Origin: Thelephora terrestris
Lineage: Eukaryota; Basidiomycota; Agaricomycetes; Thelephorales; Thelephoraceae
DNA length: 64,000 bases
Assembly (NCBI GenBank): GCA_015956445.1
Contig: WIUZ02000019.1
Coordinates: 186,001 to 250,000 of the forward strand
Reading direction: 5' to 3'
A model generated the notes under the pieces. The model worked only from the letters and a program-made list of their open reading frames with translations, searched no databases and had not been told where the DNA came from. Below, one piece after another: positions 12,801 through 22,910 of this stretch (positions are counted from its first letter, which is position 1; the number at the start of each line of letters is the position of its first letter). Made by a program: the position numbers and the translations under genes.

Positions 12801-14001
12801 CACACGTAAAGGTCGTTGTCGACCGTCTGGTGTTTGCGCCCAGCGTCAGCAGATAAGATAAGAAATCGGCGATGATTATCATCGAGCGCAGAAAACCCCC
12901 TATTCGCAACACCGAGCTCTAGAACATTTCGAGGATGGCTGAGATGGGCTTGGGCGCTCCTTGGGCCCTTGGATGCTTGGGAGGTCCTGCGAGCAACGCG
13001 GGGAAATCATGGTCCAGGGCACGGGGCTTGACTCAATGAGCTAGATAATGTGGAATTGAGACCCAGGGATTTCATAACCTCAGCGCCGGGCTGTGCAAAA
13101 GAATTTATGGTCCCCAGTAAGATGAATCACCGGCTATTTGATGCAACAAACCAAGGAATATTCCCGAATATCGGGCATTAGTCCCAATCCCAGAGTATTG
13201 GAGGCGGTCGTCCAGGATGTCCGAGGCGGAGCGGGAGCGATGGAGATGTCGCCCATAATATATATGATGGACCAGCATGTGAACCTTGAGGCTCAGAACT
13301 TGTGGTTCTGAACCTCGTTAGTTTGAAAATACCTGAGAGTTAGGTCCCACTGGCGTTTGGTGGGATCCAGATTCTTGGCCATCCCTGGACCATGCGTCAC
13401 TCTGCCATCGCTTCGGTTCGCCGGAACCAGGGAGTTTGGATCTGCAATGCAAAGTCAATTCGAACACAGGCCGGCAAAACAGAAGCAAGATTCGGACATT
13501 TTTTCATGCGTCAAATAGCTTACTTTACGGTTATGGGGCACAGATATTCCTTTAGACGACCCACATGACAAAGGCCAGCCCTGTAGTAGGGCGATTGAAG
13601 CGGCCGTATTATGTTTCAAGCGCCGACATTGCTGAGGGCGCCGCCTTGTCCTCAATGCTCGAGATGCACATGGTATCTCCTGGTTCATAACAAACGATTA
13701 TGCACGAGTCGTGGGGCGCAGGGGTAGCTGAGTGACGGTTTGTTTGATTTCTCAATCGTGGGCAATCGTGGGAAGTGACCCAAAAGCCATTTCAGGCCCA
13801 CGTGCCGACTTCCTCGGATCCCTGACAAGTACACACGCATACTATATCTTGATGATACCTCGTTGAATGCGCCCGCTCCTCCTCGGTCCGCCGCTCTACA
13901 ATTCGACCCCCCGTTCTGTTCGGGCAGCTACTAGCTCATACCCAGAGCATCCCCAAAACTTTAAAAGGCTGTGCATCCAATAACGGCACCCTACTGCTTT
14001 C
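9889..14001. other. 4.1-kb gene-poor stretch
   Basis: No protein family is recognised. Several medium open frames lie on the minus strand (for example 10454-10723, 10629-11138, 11327-11755, 11849-12196), but they overlap plus-strand frames, could not be joined convincingly by splice sites and show no motif. They might be remnants of a decayed gene or transposon. One near-perfect hairpin lies at 13288-13316. Confidence 0.45.
13288..13316. repeat. Short inverted repeat (hairpin)
   Basis: Arms GAGG-C-TCAGAAC and GTTCTGA-A-CCTC pair over 11 of 12 positions around a 5-base loop (TTGTG). It sits alone in a gene-poor spacer; no associated element was found. Confidence 0.7.
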
Positions 14002-16441
14002 ATGTCTGGCCGGACGACTCCTGACGACGAAACTAGCCCATTGTTGGGGGGGCAGAGGACCGAATCACACCGTGCGCCGGCGGCGAATGGGGACACTCCA
14101 GCGGCGGACCACAAGAAGGGCGACGGGGTGCACCTCGTGTGGATACTAGCCGCACTATGGTCTGGTGTATTTCTTGGTGCACTGGATGGTACGTTGCCTC
14201 ATCGATTGGTTATTACCGGACACAGCTACATTCCCATCACAACAGGGACGATTGTCGCAACGTTACTCTCTCCGATAGGTGCATACTTCAATCGATCGAA
14301 CCAATCATCTTATATTGGCACTGCGTACTTGCTATCCGTGTGTTGCTTCACGCCGCTGTATGGGAGACTATCGGACATTCTTGGACGTAAGGGAGCGATG
14401 TTATTAGCACTGTCGTTGTTCGGTTCTGGGACATTACTATGTGGCGTCGCGCCGTCGATGGACGTCCTCATTGCAGCGCGCGCGATAGCCGGCATGGGAG
14501 GTGGCGGGTCAGTAACTAAGCTTCACGTTGTTCGTTCTTGGTCTCAACGTCCTCCTTTCTTCATAGTGTCATGACTGGTTAGTAGCGATTGCGAGCGGAT
14601 AGTGAACAAGTGAATTGATGCACCATCGATAGTGGCATCTATTGCTGTGACTGATCTTGTCCCACTGTGTGTGCCTCATACTTTTCTTATCTCAAATCTT
14701 ATCTCTGATGCAAAATTCTAGGAAGAAGCGGGGCCTCTATCAGGGCATGGCCAACATGTACGCGGGTCCACTCCCTTCCATGGAAATATCCTTATACGCC
14801 CCTAGCCTCTTCGGCGCCGGTGCCGGTCTTGGTGGACCATTGGGAGGATGGCTCAACGACAAGTTCGGTTGGTATGTTTGTTTTCCGGACAATATCTGGG
14901 TCCTGGCCTAATGACGCTGTTGTCAGGAGATCTGCATTCTTGTTCCAGGCAAGCAATGTACAGCCTCGATCGTGGCCACTTATCCGCAACCGATTACAGG
15001 TTCCTATCCTGGCCCTATCGATGGCACTTGTCTTGACCAAAGTCAATATCCCGCTTCCAGAGGAAGTTCGCTCCCTGACCATTCATACGAAACTCAAGCG
15101 AATCGATTTCCTCGGCTCTTTGACGCTCGTTCTGACTGTAGGAAGCTTACTCCTCGGCTTATCCTTGAAATCGACGGAGGAACTTCCATGGTCACATCCA
15201 CTGATATGGGGCCTTATATCTTCCAGTGGTATCTGGGCAGTTATTTTCGCCATCGTAGAGATCAAGGTCGCCGCATACCCCGTGATGCCTATTCGGCTTA
15301 TCAAACAAAGGACGCCCCTTGCAGTCTCGCTCGCTAATTTTTTCTCAAGCACCGCCGCGTATTCAATGATATACAACGTTCCCCTGGTGCGTTGTCTGGA
15401 TCAAATCTGGTTCAGGGTCCTCATCCGGCTTGCATCTCCACAGTATTTTTCTGCCGTCCGATTGAATTCATCGACTGATGCAGGGCTTCACTTACTCCCA
15501 CATTCGGTACGACGATTTTGCGCCTCCAACAACACAAGGCTAATATTCAGTTGTCATCAGATTTTCCTGTCCTGTGGAAGTGTCTTTGCAGGGTGGTATG
15601 ATATTCGACCACATCATATGGTTTGCGACTAACATACACTTTCACAGGCTAATGCGCAGGACCGGAAAACTGTATACCTTAACTTTGGTGTCCATGTCCC
15701 TCGCCATTGTTGCCAGTGTATATGTTTCCCTGTGGAACTTCAACACGTCGGAGTTCCACCTATGGTTGGACTTGATCCCTCATGGCTTTGGAATAGCGAG
15801 TATGATCACTTCGACGTTGATTGTAAGCCTTCGAACTCACCGGGTCCGTTCGTTTTCTGATCCCAGTGACTGACTACAGGCCATGATTGCAAACGTGGCA
15901 AGAGAGGATATCGCCGTTGCAACAGGGATCACGTATCTGTTCCGGACTACTGGCCAGGTGCTTGGGGTCAGCTTGAGCGGAGCGCTTCTACAGGCGATCC
16001 TCACCAAACAGCTTCGGAAGCGGATCACAGGACCCGAAGCCCTCGAGGTTTGGTCCACTTCCCTGGCAGTTCTTCAGCCCGCTCAGCTGACCCTCGAATT
16101 CCACCGCTGTAGATCATTGAGAGGATTCGCCATAGTACGACGATCATTCCGGACCTTCCGACTCCCCTAAGGGTAGCCGCCGTGACTTCATACGCGGACG
16201 CTCTGAAGGCGGTGTTCATCTGCCAGGTGGCGTGCCACACGCTGGCCCTTCTATGTTGCTTGCCTATACAGGAGAACCCGTTGCCGTGCGTATCTTATCT
16301 CGTATGTTCCGGGTTGATGGGCGTTAACGAACTGTATCCTGCTTTCCCAGAGCTACTATGGAAGAGCAAGAAAGATTGTATCGAGACCGACAAATGCAGC
16401 AGAACCAAAACTCTCCACAGAACGAATCGGATACCCCATAA
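14002..16441 (+). CDS. MFS transporter, DHA2/Vba-like (vacuolar basic amino acid or drug exporter type)
   Basis: Thirteen exons (14002-14188, 14246-14507, 14567-14577, 14633-14666, 14722-14871, 14927-14948, 15000-15386, 15444-15506, 15561-15595, 15648-15822, 15880-16047, 16113-16285, 16351-16441) give 585 residues. After a hydrophilic N-terminus come multiple membrane segments, LDGTIVATLLSPIG in TM1, MFS motif A as GRLSDILGRKGAM, and GMGGGGVMTVASIAV, which is restored only by an 11-nt exon. GGPLGGWLNDKFGW and LFRTTGQVLGVSLSGALLQ are also typical. Closest described relatives are Vba1/Fnx1-type vacuolar amino acid exporters and related drug exporters; the substrate cannot be told. Intron 6 uses a GC donor (CAG|GCAAGC), with the flanking exons reading FQ|VPIL. 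Short or weak exons make this gene easy to mispredict. Confidence 0.9.
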
Positions 16442-16857
16442 GGGCGCGCATGGAACGTAAGCTTGCGGTAGGAGTGAACTTGTCATATTTGCTTTCTCGG
16501 TTTTCCGGTGTTTTTATACCCTGTTTATCAGACTGCACATCTCGTTGTCGTTGTTTGCATGCACAAAGCACCGCATCTCGTTTCCGCAATAGACCCTCTT
16601 CATACATCCGTTTAAATGAAACCGTAGTAAGTTAGTAGGAGAAGTAGTTGGTAGTAGAATCGTTTGAGCAGCAAAAGGGAGGTTTTGGCGTGGGTTCCTT
16701 CGGTTGTGCAAGAATGCAAAAATAGGTACGACATTCTCCATTGCTGTGAGGGTTCTCCGGGACGAGACCCGAGATGGGCGGTGTGAATCTAAAGACTGTA
16801 TATGTGTGTGTGTGAAACAGCTCCATAGCTGCTGTCTGCTGGTGGATGGTTCGATGA
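16442..16857. other. Convergent 3' flank, no gene
   Basis: This stretch lies between the stops of the plus-strand MFS gene and the minus-strand small membrane protein. A short GT-rich tract lies at about 16800-16815, in or next to the small gene's 3' end. No coding evidence was found. Confidence 0.5.
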
Positions 16858-17205
16858 TTAATGACCTGTTGGCGTAGGTCGCGTCTCTTGTATCCATCGT
16901 GTTTGTTTCTTCTCTACGACGTGCACGGTCGCGTTTTTCCTTCCGCCATCGTCGGAATCTAAGAAGGCCCTTCGATCGTGTCTGGCTGGGCAGGGGAGGC
17001 CGTTGGAGGTCGAGACTGTCACGACAGACGCGAAGAACGTGAGAGCGAATAGATAGGAAACGGCCTTTCGCCGGTTTGGGGTGCTCCAGTGGAGTAGTCG
17101 AGTTACTGCCATGTCTTGCTGCAGAATCGGTAATAGCGTAAGAGGAACTTCGGATCGATGGAATGTTTTTTCGTCGAGCGCAGGAAGAGGCGCGGGTGAT
17201 GCCAT
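16858..17205 (-). CDS. Small predicted single-pass membrane protein, unknown function
   Basis: A single open frame of 115 codons without an intron. One hydrophobic segment (YLFALTFFASVVTV) is preceded by a basic stretch (HWSTPNRRKAV) and followed by a hydrophilic, basic tail with KKQTRWIQETRP. This layout suits a small inner-mitochondrial or ER membrane protein with its N-terminus facing the positive side. An internal ATG at 17112 gives a shorter product starting just before the basic stretch and may be the real start. It is divergent from uS14m (426 bp apart). I do not recognise the family; conservation would decide whether it is real. Confidence 0.5.
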   Translation of the reverse strand: MASPAPLPALDEKTFHRSEVPLTLLPILQQDMAVTRLLHWSTPNRRKAVSYLFALTFFASVVTVSTSNGLPCPARHDRRAFLDSDDGGRKNATVHVVEKKQTRWIQETRPTPTGH

Positions 17206-17631
17206 GTGAAAAGACGAATAAGACGAGGAGCGAGGGTTAGTTTCGCCTTTTCTGTTAGGGGGTGGAGTTGTGGGTGTGCGGTTTACCTACCTTGGTTGGA
17301 AGTGGTGTATTTCAAGAGGATGGCATGTCCAAGGACTTTCTCCTCACTGTCCTAGGAGGAGGGGATTACGAACGATCGACCGAGAGAGAAACAGTCGAAA
17401 CGTCAGAGGTTGTCTCTTCGGGTCAGACGGGACCGTAAGGGTATGCTACGGTTATGTCGATGAGGGTCGGAACGGAGGGGGAGGGGAGTCACGAGTGGAA
17501 GTGAAATGTCGGATCGGAAATTCGGCGCGTTCCGTCCATTTTCCATACACTCCAACTTCTCCCCACCATCCAGAAGTCCCAACCTTCCCTTCTTCCACGC
17601 ACAAGCTCTCGCCTACTGCAGAGAACAAGGA
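17206..17631. promoter_or_regulatory. Divergent promoter region between small membrane protein and uS14m
   Basis: 426 bp separate the two start codons. An upstream in-frame ATG at 17506 exists for uS14m but would add about 42 residues unlike the family; it is probably leader sequence. No specific motif is claimed. Confidence 0.4.
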
Positions 17632-17998
17632 ATGACGAAAATCGGAGTGCTCCGCGATATCAAGGCTCGCAAAGGCGTCGCCGCCAACGAAATCGCTCGC
17701 AGAGCCTACCTCTTCGTAGCCCGCAACCAAACCCTCCCTCCCCAAGTCCGCTACCAAGCCCAACTCCAACTCAACACCTTCGGAAGGTACACCCGCCCCA
17801 CGACCGTCAAAAACCGGTGTACGGAGTCTGGCCGTGGAAGGGGTATCATGAGCGAGTTTGGTCTATGTAGGGTACGCGTTTATGGTCGTTCCGTCTATTC
17901 CGCTTGAATCCTGACGTGCGTTTCGCGACCTCCAGTTTCAGTTCAGACTGAAGGCCTTGCAGGGACAAATACCAGGAGTCCAGAAAGCTTCCTGGTGA
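17632..17998 (+). CDS. MRP2: Mitochondrial small-subunit ribosomal protein uS14m (Mrp2)
   Basis: Two exons (17632-17871, 17936-17998) give 100 residues, the normal size for uS14. The C-terminal half carries the family signature: RYTRPTTVKNRCTESGRGRG, then SEFGLCRFQFRLKALQGQIP and the closing GVQKASW, matching the NRC-x-TGRPRG and LPGVxKASW motifs of S14. The protein binds the 16S-like rRNA in the head of the mitochondrial small subunit. The second exon can begin at either of two AG acceptors six bases apart (after TCCAG or after TTTCAG), which would keep or drop two residues (Phe-Gln); the longer form fits the family. Confidence 0.93.
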
Positions 17999-18756
17999 TC
18001 TCATAACGATCCCTACGGCACACACTACTCTATACATTACAAACATAACTATATATGTCGCGTCAGTGACTACCACTCACATCATAGCCTTAACCAAAGT
18101 TTCATTCCAAACAATCATGCTGGCGTTCTCGATGGATGTTCGGTGGGCTTGGCAAAGTCTGCGACTCTGAGCTCTGGGTCGCCCCGGTCTCGTCGCCAAC
18201 GGTTCACCACTTCGATGGTCTGTGTATCGACGAGCAGGCTACGAAACGGTTTTTTCATCAGCGCCAATACCCTTACGTGAACTTTGGCTCACTTGAAATT
18301 TCTAAGCCATTTTTCCTAAACGCGAGTACGATGTGAGCCAAGTACAAAGTCGGTAGATCGTCTGGCACACCGATATTTCCCAGTTCGCGTGGTTAAGAAT
18401 TTCATCTCCATGAACCTTCACCGACAACCTGAATTCGTGGATACAATCCAAGAGATCGTAACGACCTATTGTCATTTAGTTTAGCTAAGTAAGAGAGCTC
18501 TGCGGAGTTCGTACCCCGATACATGATCATTCGATCCCTGATTTCCGGATGCAGAATGCCATCGATTATGCTCTCTGAAGATTGTGTGAGCGTCAGCCTG
18601 CTGAATAGGATGGACGATAGATACCGTGAGGCATTGTCCTAATCGGTTCTGTCAGAATGATAATTGTCGAGGATTACCGAGAAACAGATGACAAACCTTT
18701 GCAACAGCGTCGGGCGAAGCGAAGCAGGCAGACAGTACGTGTTCACCCTCTTGTAG
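17999..18756. other. Convergent spacer, no gene
   Basis: 758 bp lie between the stop of uS14m and the stop of the bZIP gene on the opposite strand. Only frames shorter than 80 codons are present. Confidence 0.5.
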
Positions 18757-20070
18757 TTATCCAAGTGATACCTTCCATGGAGCGTCAATCGCTATATGTC
18801 GGAAATGCAAGCACCTCTGCACGTACGAGATTAATTTCCCAGCTTCTTCAAGCTTAGGGTCGTACGCCTCGTTCTCCTCAGCGGACTCCGTCACCGTCGT
18901 CTTGGTTTGATTAGTCCTTGGCGGGGGTATCGAGAGGGAAACCGAATCGGAGGTGTTGCCCGAAGGTAGTTCCAAACCCAGGCCATGCAAGAAAGATGGG
19001 GTTGACCCTGAGCCTGCCGATGTGAATGGGACGTTGCTAGAAGCCGATGAAGGGTACGCCGTTTGGGAAGTAGCACTCTGAGGTGTCATGAACATGGGTG
19101 ACGCGCTGGCGTTCCCGCGCAACAAATCGCTAAAGGACGGTCCGTCTGCCGGGACTGGGTTGCCAAGGACAGGTATATCGCACGAGTGCTCCGCGTCCGC
19201 CGTCGCGCTCCTTGGCCGTTTATTGCGATTGGAACTTGGATCGTCCGCGGGTCGTTTGCGGGAGGTGGTGGTCGGTTGGGAGGTCGAAGCCTCAGCCGGA
19301 GCGCCTTGCCTGTCAACCTTGTGTTTCTGGTAGCTTTCCCAGGCTGTATCAGTCTCTCCACGGTTCACATAGTTCTCAAAGTCGTTGAGGCTCCAGCCGA
19401 GTTTGGGTAGGACCCCGCCCGCTCCTTCACCGATAAAAGCGCTGAGACTGCGAAGGAGGCCACGCAGCGTGTGGTTCTCGGCCATTAGATCTGATATCAC
19501 TTTGAATGACAAATGTGGGAACGTGGAGCGAGAGAGAGGGAGCAAACCTTTGAGGATCTTGCGCATTTCTGTGATTGCTACATCTTTCCCCCCAGAAAGG
19601 ATCTCGAGGGATGCTTCAAGATCGCGGATCTAGCGAAACCGCACGAGGGATCAACCGACCCATCGACTTTCAGCCGACCCGCCATTGCGGGGGCCGGCGA
19701 GTACGAAGGAGGCACACACCTTCTGCTGCTTCCTGAGGCGAAACTCGCGTTGAGCTATACGGTTCTGGTCACGTCTCGCAGCCTGCGAGCTACAAGCCGA
19801 AAGGAGAAGGCGGGGGAAAACGTAAGCACGGTGACCAAGGAGAAACAGAGAAAGACAAGGGAGAAAAACCTGCCGTACTTTGGGTTCTTCTTCCGACCCG
19901 GCTTGGCGGGCGTCGTGCCTTGTTCGTCGCCTGAGTCGTTAAAGTCCTGTTTGGGCCAGCCATAGCTTCAGCATCGCAAATGTCGGTGTTAGGTGGGAAG
20001 TTAGTCAGGGACAAACCTCGTCTTGTTCCTGCGACTCGCTCCTGAGCCTCGCTTCCTTGGTTCCAGCCAT
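18757..20070 (-). CDS. bZIP transcription factor, AP-1/Yap-like
   Basis: Five exons (20017-20070, 19879-19946, 19720-19789, 19548-19629, 18757-19490) give 335 residues. A short acidic N-terminus leads to KPGRKKNPNSQAARRDQNR, followed by IAQREFRLRKQQK: the basic region with the N-x-x-A-Q-x-x-F-R core typical of fungal AP-1/Pap1-like factors. A leucine zipper follows (IRDLEASLEIL through KDLMAENHTLRGLLRSL). The rest is Ser/Pro-rich and includes a second basic patch (SRKRPADD, NRNKRPR), possibly nuclear import. The basic region is split by two introns, and every junction was chosen because it restores this motif. Intron 4 (57 bp, 19491-19547) is stop-free and of length 3n; splicing it restores the heptads. 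The expected role is stress or nutrient gene control. No clear Cys-rich redox domain was seen, so Yap1-like redox sensing is not supported. Confidence 0.9.
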
Positions 20071-22101
20071 TGTGTGTGTAAGTTTATGTGCCTCCAATGA
20101 CGGGTTCTTTGGGGGAAGGGATGCTTTTGGAGGAATTCCTCGAGATGCTTGTGGGGGATTGTTTTGTCAAGGTCGCTGACACACCCACCAAGTGAGTGAC
20201 CCACTCGCAAGTCCGATTCCGATCAAGGCGGTCGGAACTTTCCATGCCGGTTCGGCATCTCCATCACCTGGTCGACTCCCTGCGGTTTCTTTTCGACGCT
20301 GCAATATTGTCCGACATAGTGGATCAACAATCCTTTTGTTCTCGGTCTTCGAGCTACATCGTGCGGGGGCCCTCCGCTAACCCCGCGCTACAGAATCATT
20401 CTATGCAGCAGAGATTTCATTTCATTCTTGGTGCCCCTTGTGCCTGTGATGTTGTTTTTCCGGTCACTCAGTTATGTACAACCGCCAGTGCCATGCATTT
20501 TTGCAATTGTGCTTCCGTTCCCCTTGCGTACTGAAAAACAGACTAGACCGATTTATGGGCAAGTTCAGCCATTCGACCCCTCGTTTCGACGAAGTGTACC
20601 GAGGCATCGGCATTCCTGTGGGAACGGTTCCCAGGCCAAGTGAACCCGTCGTCGTTGGACTGAACCCAGTCGTTATGCCTCCGACGTTCCATTCTGATAG
20701 TTGACCCGCACCTGTCCGTCGTCGATAGAGGGTAACCTTGTCGGTTTGGCAATCTTGGCTGAGCAGAGATGGCGAGCATCAGGTCGGGAACTCGGCCACA
20801 GCACAACTCGCCGGGGGTGACCACGCACATCTCAAATATGCTGGACAGATTGGCGATCACGAAGCTTATTCTTGGGCGCAGCCGTGCAAGTGGACATGCT
20901 TCAAATGCGCAGATATCGGATGCCTCGACTGAGATCTTCATCACTGCTAAGTGTCGACAGTGGGGGGAGCTATCACCAAGAAAACTTCTTCCGGCATCAA
21001 GTCGTAACCTTGATCATCTCTCAGATCTCCTCCACCGTTGCGACTCGTGTGAGAAAGGCATCCGTTTCTATGTTTATCTGTCCATCGAAACACGCAGCTC
21101 CTGCGCGACATCCGAGCCGCCGGTTGCTCTCATTCGTTGCGGGGGGACTCCGAATCGAGCGGAAATGCGCTGTGGGAAACTGAGTGTAGAGGTCCATGCT
21201 CAAGAACATTGACCAGTCTACCAAGACTGGGGTAAAGTGCAGGGCTGCCCGCCGTACCTGAGAGGCCCAAGCAGTGTCATGTACGAGTGCCGGCAAGTTG
21301 AATTATATAGGGTTACCGAAACGACATTGGTACCGAAGTAGAATTACCTCAGGGACCAAGCACACGCCCCGAGGAACGTGCCAAAGAGTGTATGTGAAGA
21401 GGAACGGGTTTCCGTTTCTGTTTGGGGTAGTCACCGGGACGACGTTGGCACGGGACAGATAACACGAGGAGGGGGTGCTTTCTACCTCGCTTCAAATTGG
21501 ACCACTAATACGCGTCAGGGTATTTCGGGGAAGTGGGAAATCGTTCATTAGCAACCGTCAACAGATCTTCAGCTGGGAAGAAGAAACTCACTCCTCTTTG
21601 TCCGTTTCTTGTACATGATTCGATGACCACACTCCCTGCAACGGATCGGTTCGCGAGGCCTGATCTCGTTTTTCGCGCCGCAGTCTGTTTTGAGCAAAGA
21701 TTGAACTACGGTAGACAAAAAGGATGTGGGTGCTAGTGTGCACCTGCACAGAGGTACTCCATTTCTACCCTTTGACCCGCGAAGAGGGAAGCGCCAGGCT
21801 GGGAATTTGCAGGTTGTTGTTGTTGATTCATGAGTTGATGGGAGCAGGAGTGAAGAGTGATGATGATCTACGAAACGCGGTTGTAGGAGAGAGAGGAGCG
21901 ACTGAGTTGTCTTGCCGACCGTGTCTCTTATCATTCCGACCGCTCTCCAAGGCAATCCACCGTTCCGAATGACGACCGACACTTGACGACGCCCATCCGT
22001 TTAAAAGCAACAATCTTTGTTTTCTCTCCCTCCCTTCCCCAAGGTCGCCCAAGGCACCTGTCCTCCTCCCCCGCCTCCTCCCTTCTCACCCTAAGCGAGC
22101 A
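20071..22101. other. Divergent 2-kb spacer, no supported gene
   Basis: This lies between the bZIP start and the start of the Ser/Pro-rich protein gene. Open frames such as 20543-20944 (minus) and 20769-21212 (plus) overlap, lack motifs and could not be joined. The region probably contains both promoters; a decayed gene cannot be excluded. Confidence 0.4.
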
Positions 22102-22910
22102 ATGACTGCATTGCCCTCTTTCGTCGAACTCATGGCCACCCTTGGCCTGGACAACAAGAAGTCCTCACCTTCTTCCACCAAAGAATTTTCCTCCCCAGCC
22201 ATCGTCGTCTCATCCGAGAACGAACCCACCCAGGAGCACATCTCCTCTAGGATCCGTGTCGCTAGGTACTCCCCCTACGGCGCGCCCATTGTAAGTGTGG
22301 CTCATCGTCCTCGATCGAACCGCTAATTCCAACAATGTGCCCTCCCCAGTCCCATTCTCACCGAAGGAGTGCTTCCACCCTTTCCAACGACGGAACAGAC
22401 TCTGAACTCCCCATTCGGGTGAGTTTTATTTGGACCATCGTCGTTCCTCCACTAACGCTTCACGTACAGACCACCCCCACCTCACCTCGCCACAAACCTT
22501 GCGCTCTGAATCTTGGCCCAGAGTCAAGGCACAGGCACGTAAATGACCCCGAGTCATCCGCGAACATGCCAATCTCCACATTCGTCCGGCGAAAGACCCC
22601 GACCTCTTCGCCCGTTTCACCAACTTTCGCCCATCGGACGCGCAGACGCTCCCAGAGTCCCACCATCAACCCAGTCTCGCTTCCCACTCTCCCCCCTGTC
22701 TTCGGTTCACTCATCCAGCACAGGAGCGACGGATCGCCCGTCTCTTCACCTTCGGAATCTGATGATGAGACCGCCCACATTCATCGTCGTAATGAACGAC
22801 TGACGCCCGAATATTGTTTCCCCGAGGACCGACACACTGCCATCTCATCCCTCTCCAGGAATCATTTGGTGCAAGACGCGACTTCTCGATGTGTATCACC
22901 TCTCGCCTGA
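22102..22910 (+). CDS. Hypothetical Ser/Pro-rich protein
   Basis: Three exons (22102-22290, 22350-22418, 22470-22910) give 232 residues; both introns have clean GTAAGT/GTGAGT donors and CAG acceptors and are phase 0. The N-terminus (MTALPSFVELMATLGLD) is the only segment that looks folded or amphipathic; the rest is low-complexity, rich in Ser, Pro, Arg and Thr, with an acidic SSPSESDDET patch. No domain or transmembrane segment is recognised. The consistent coding frame across three exons supports a real gene. It may be a regulatory or adaptor protein phosphorylated at its many S/T-P sites, but that is inference. Confidence 0.6.
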
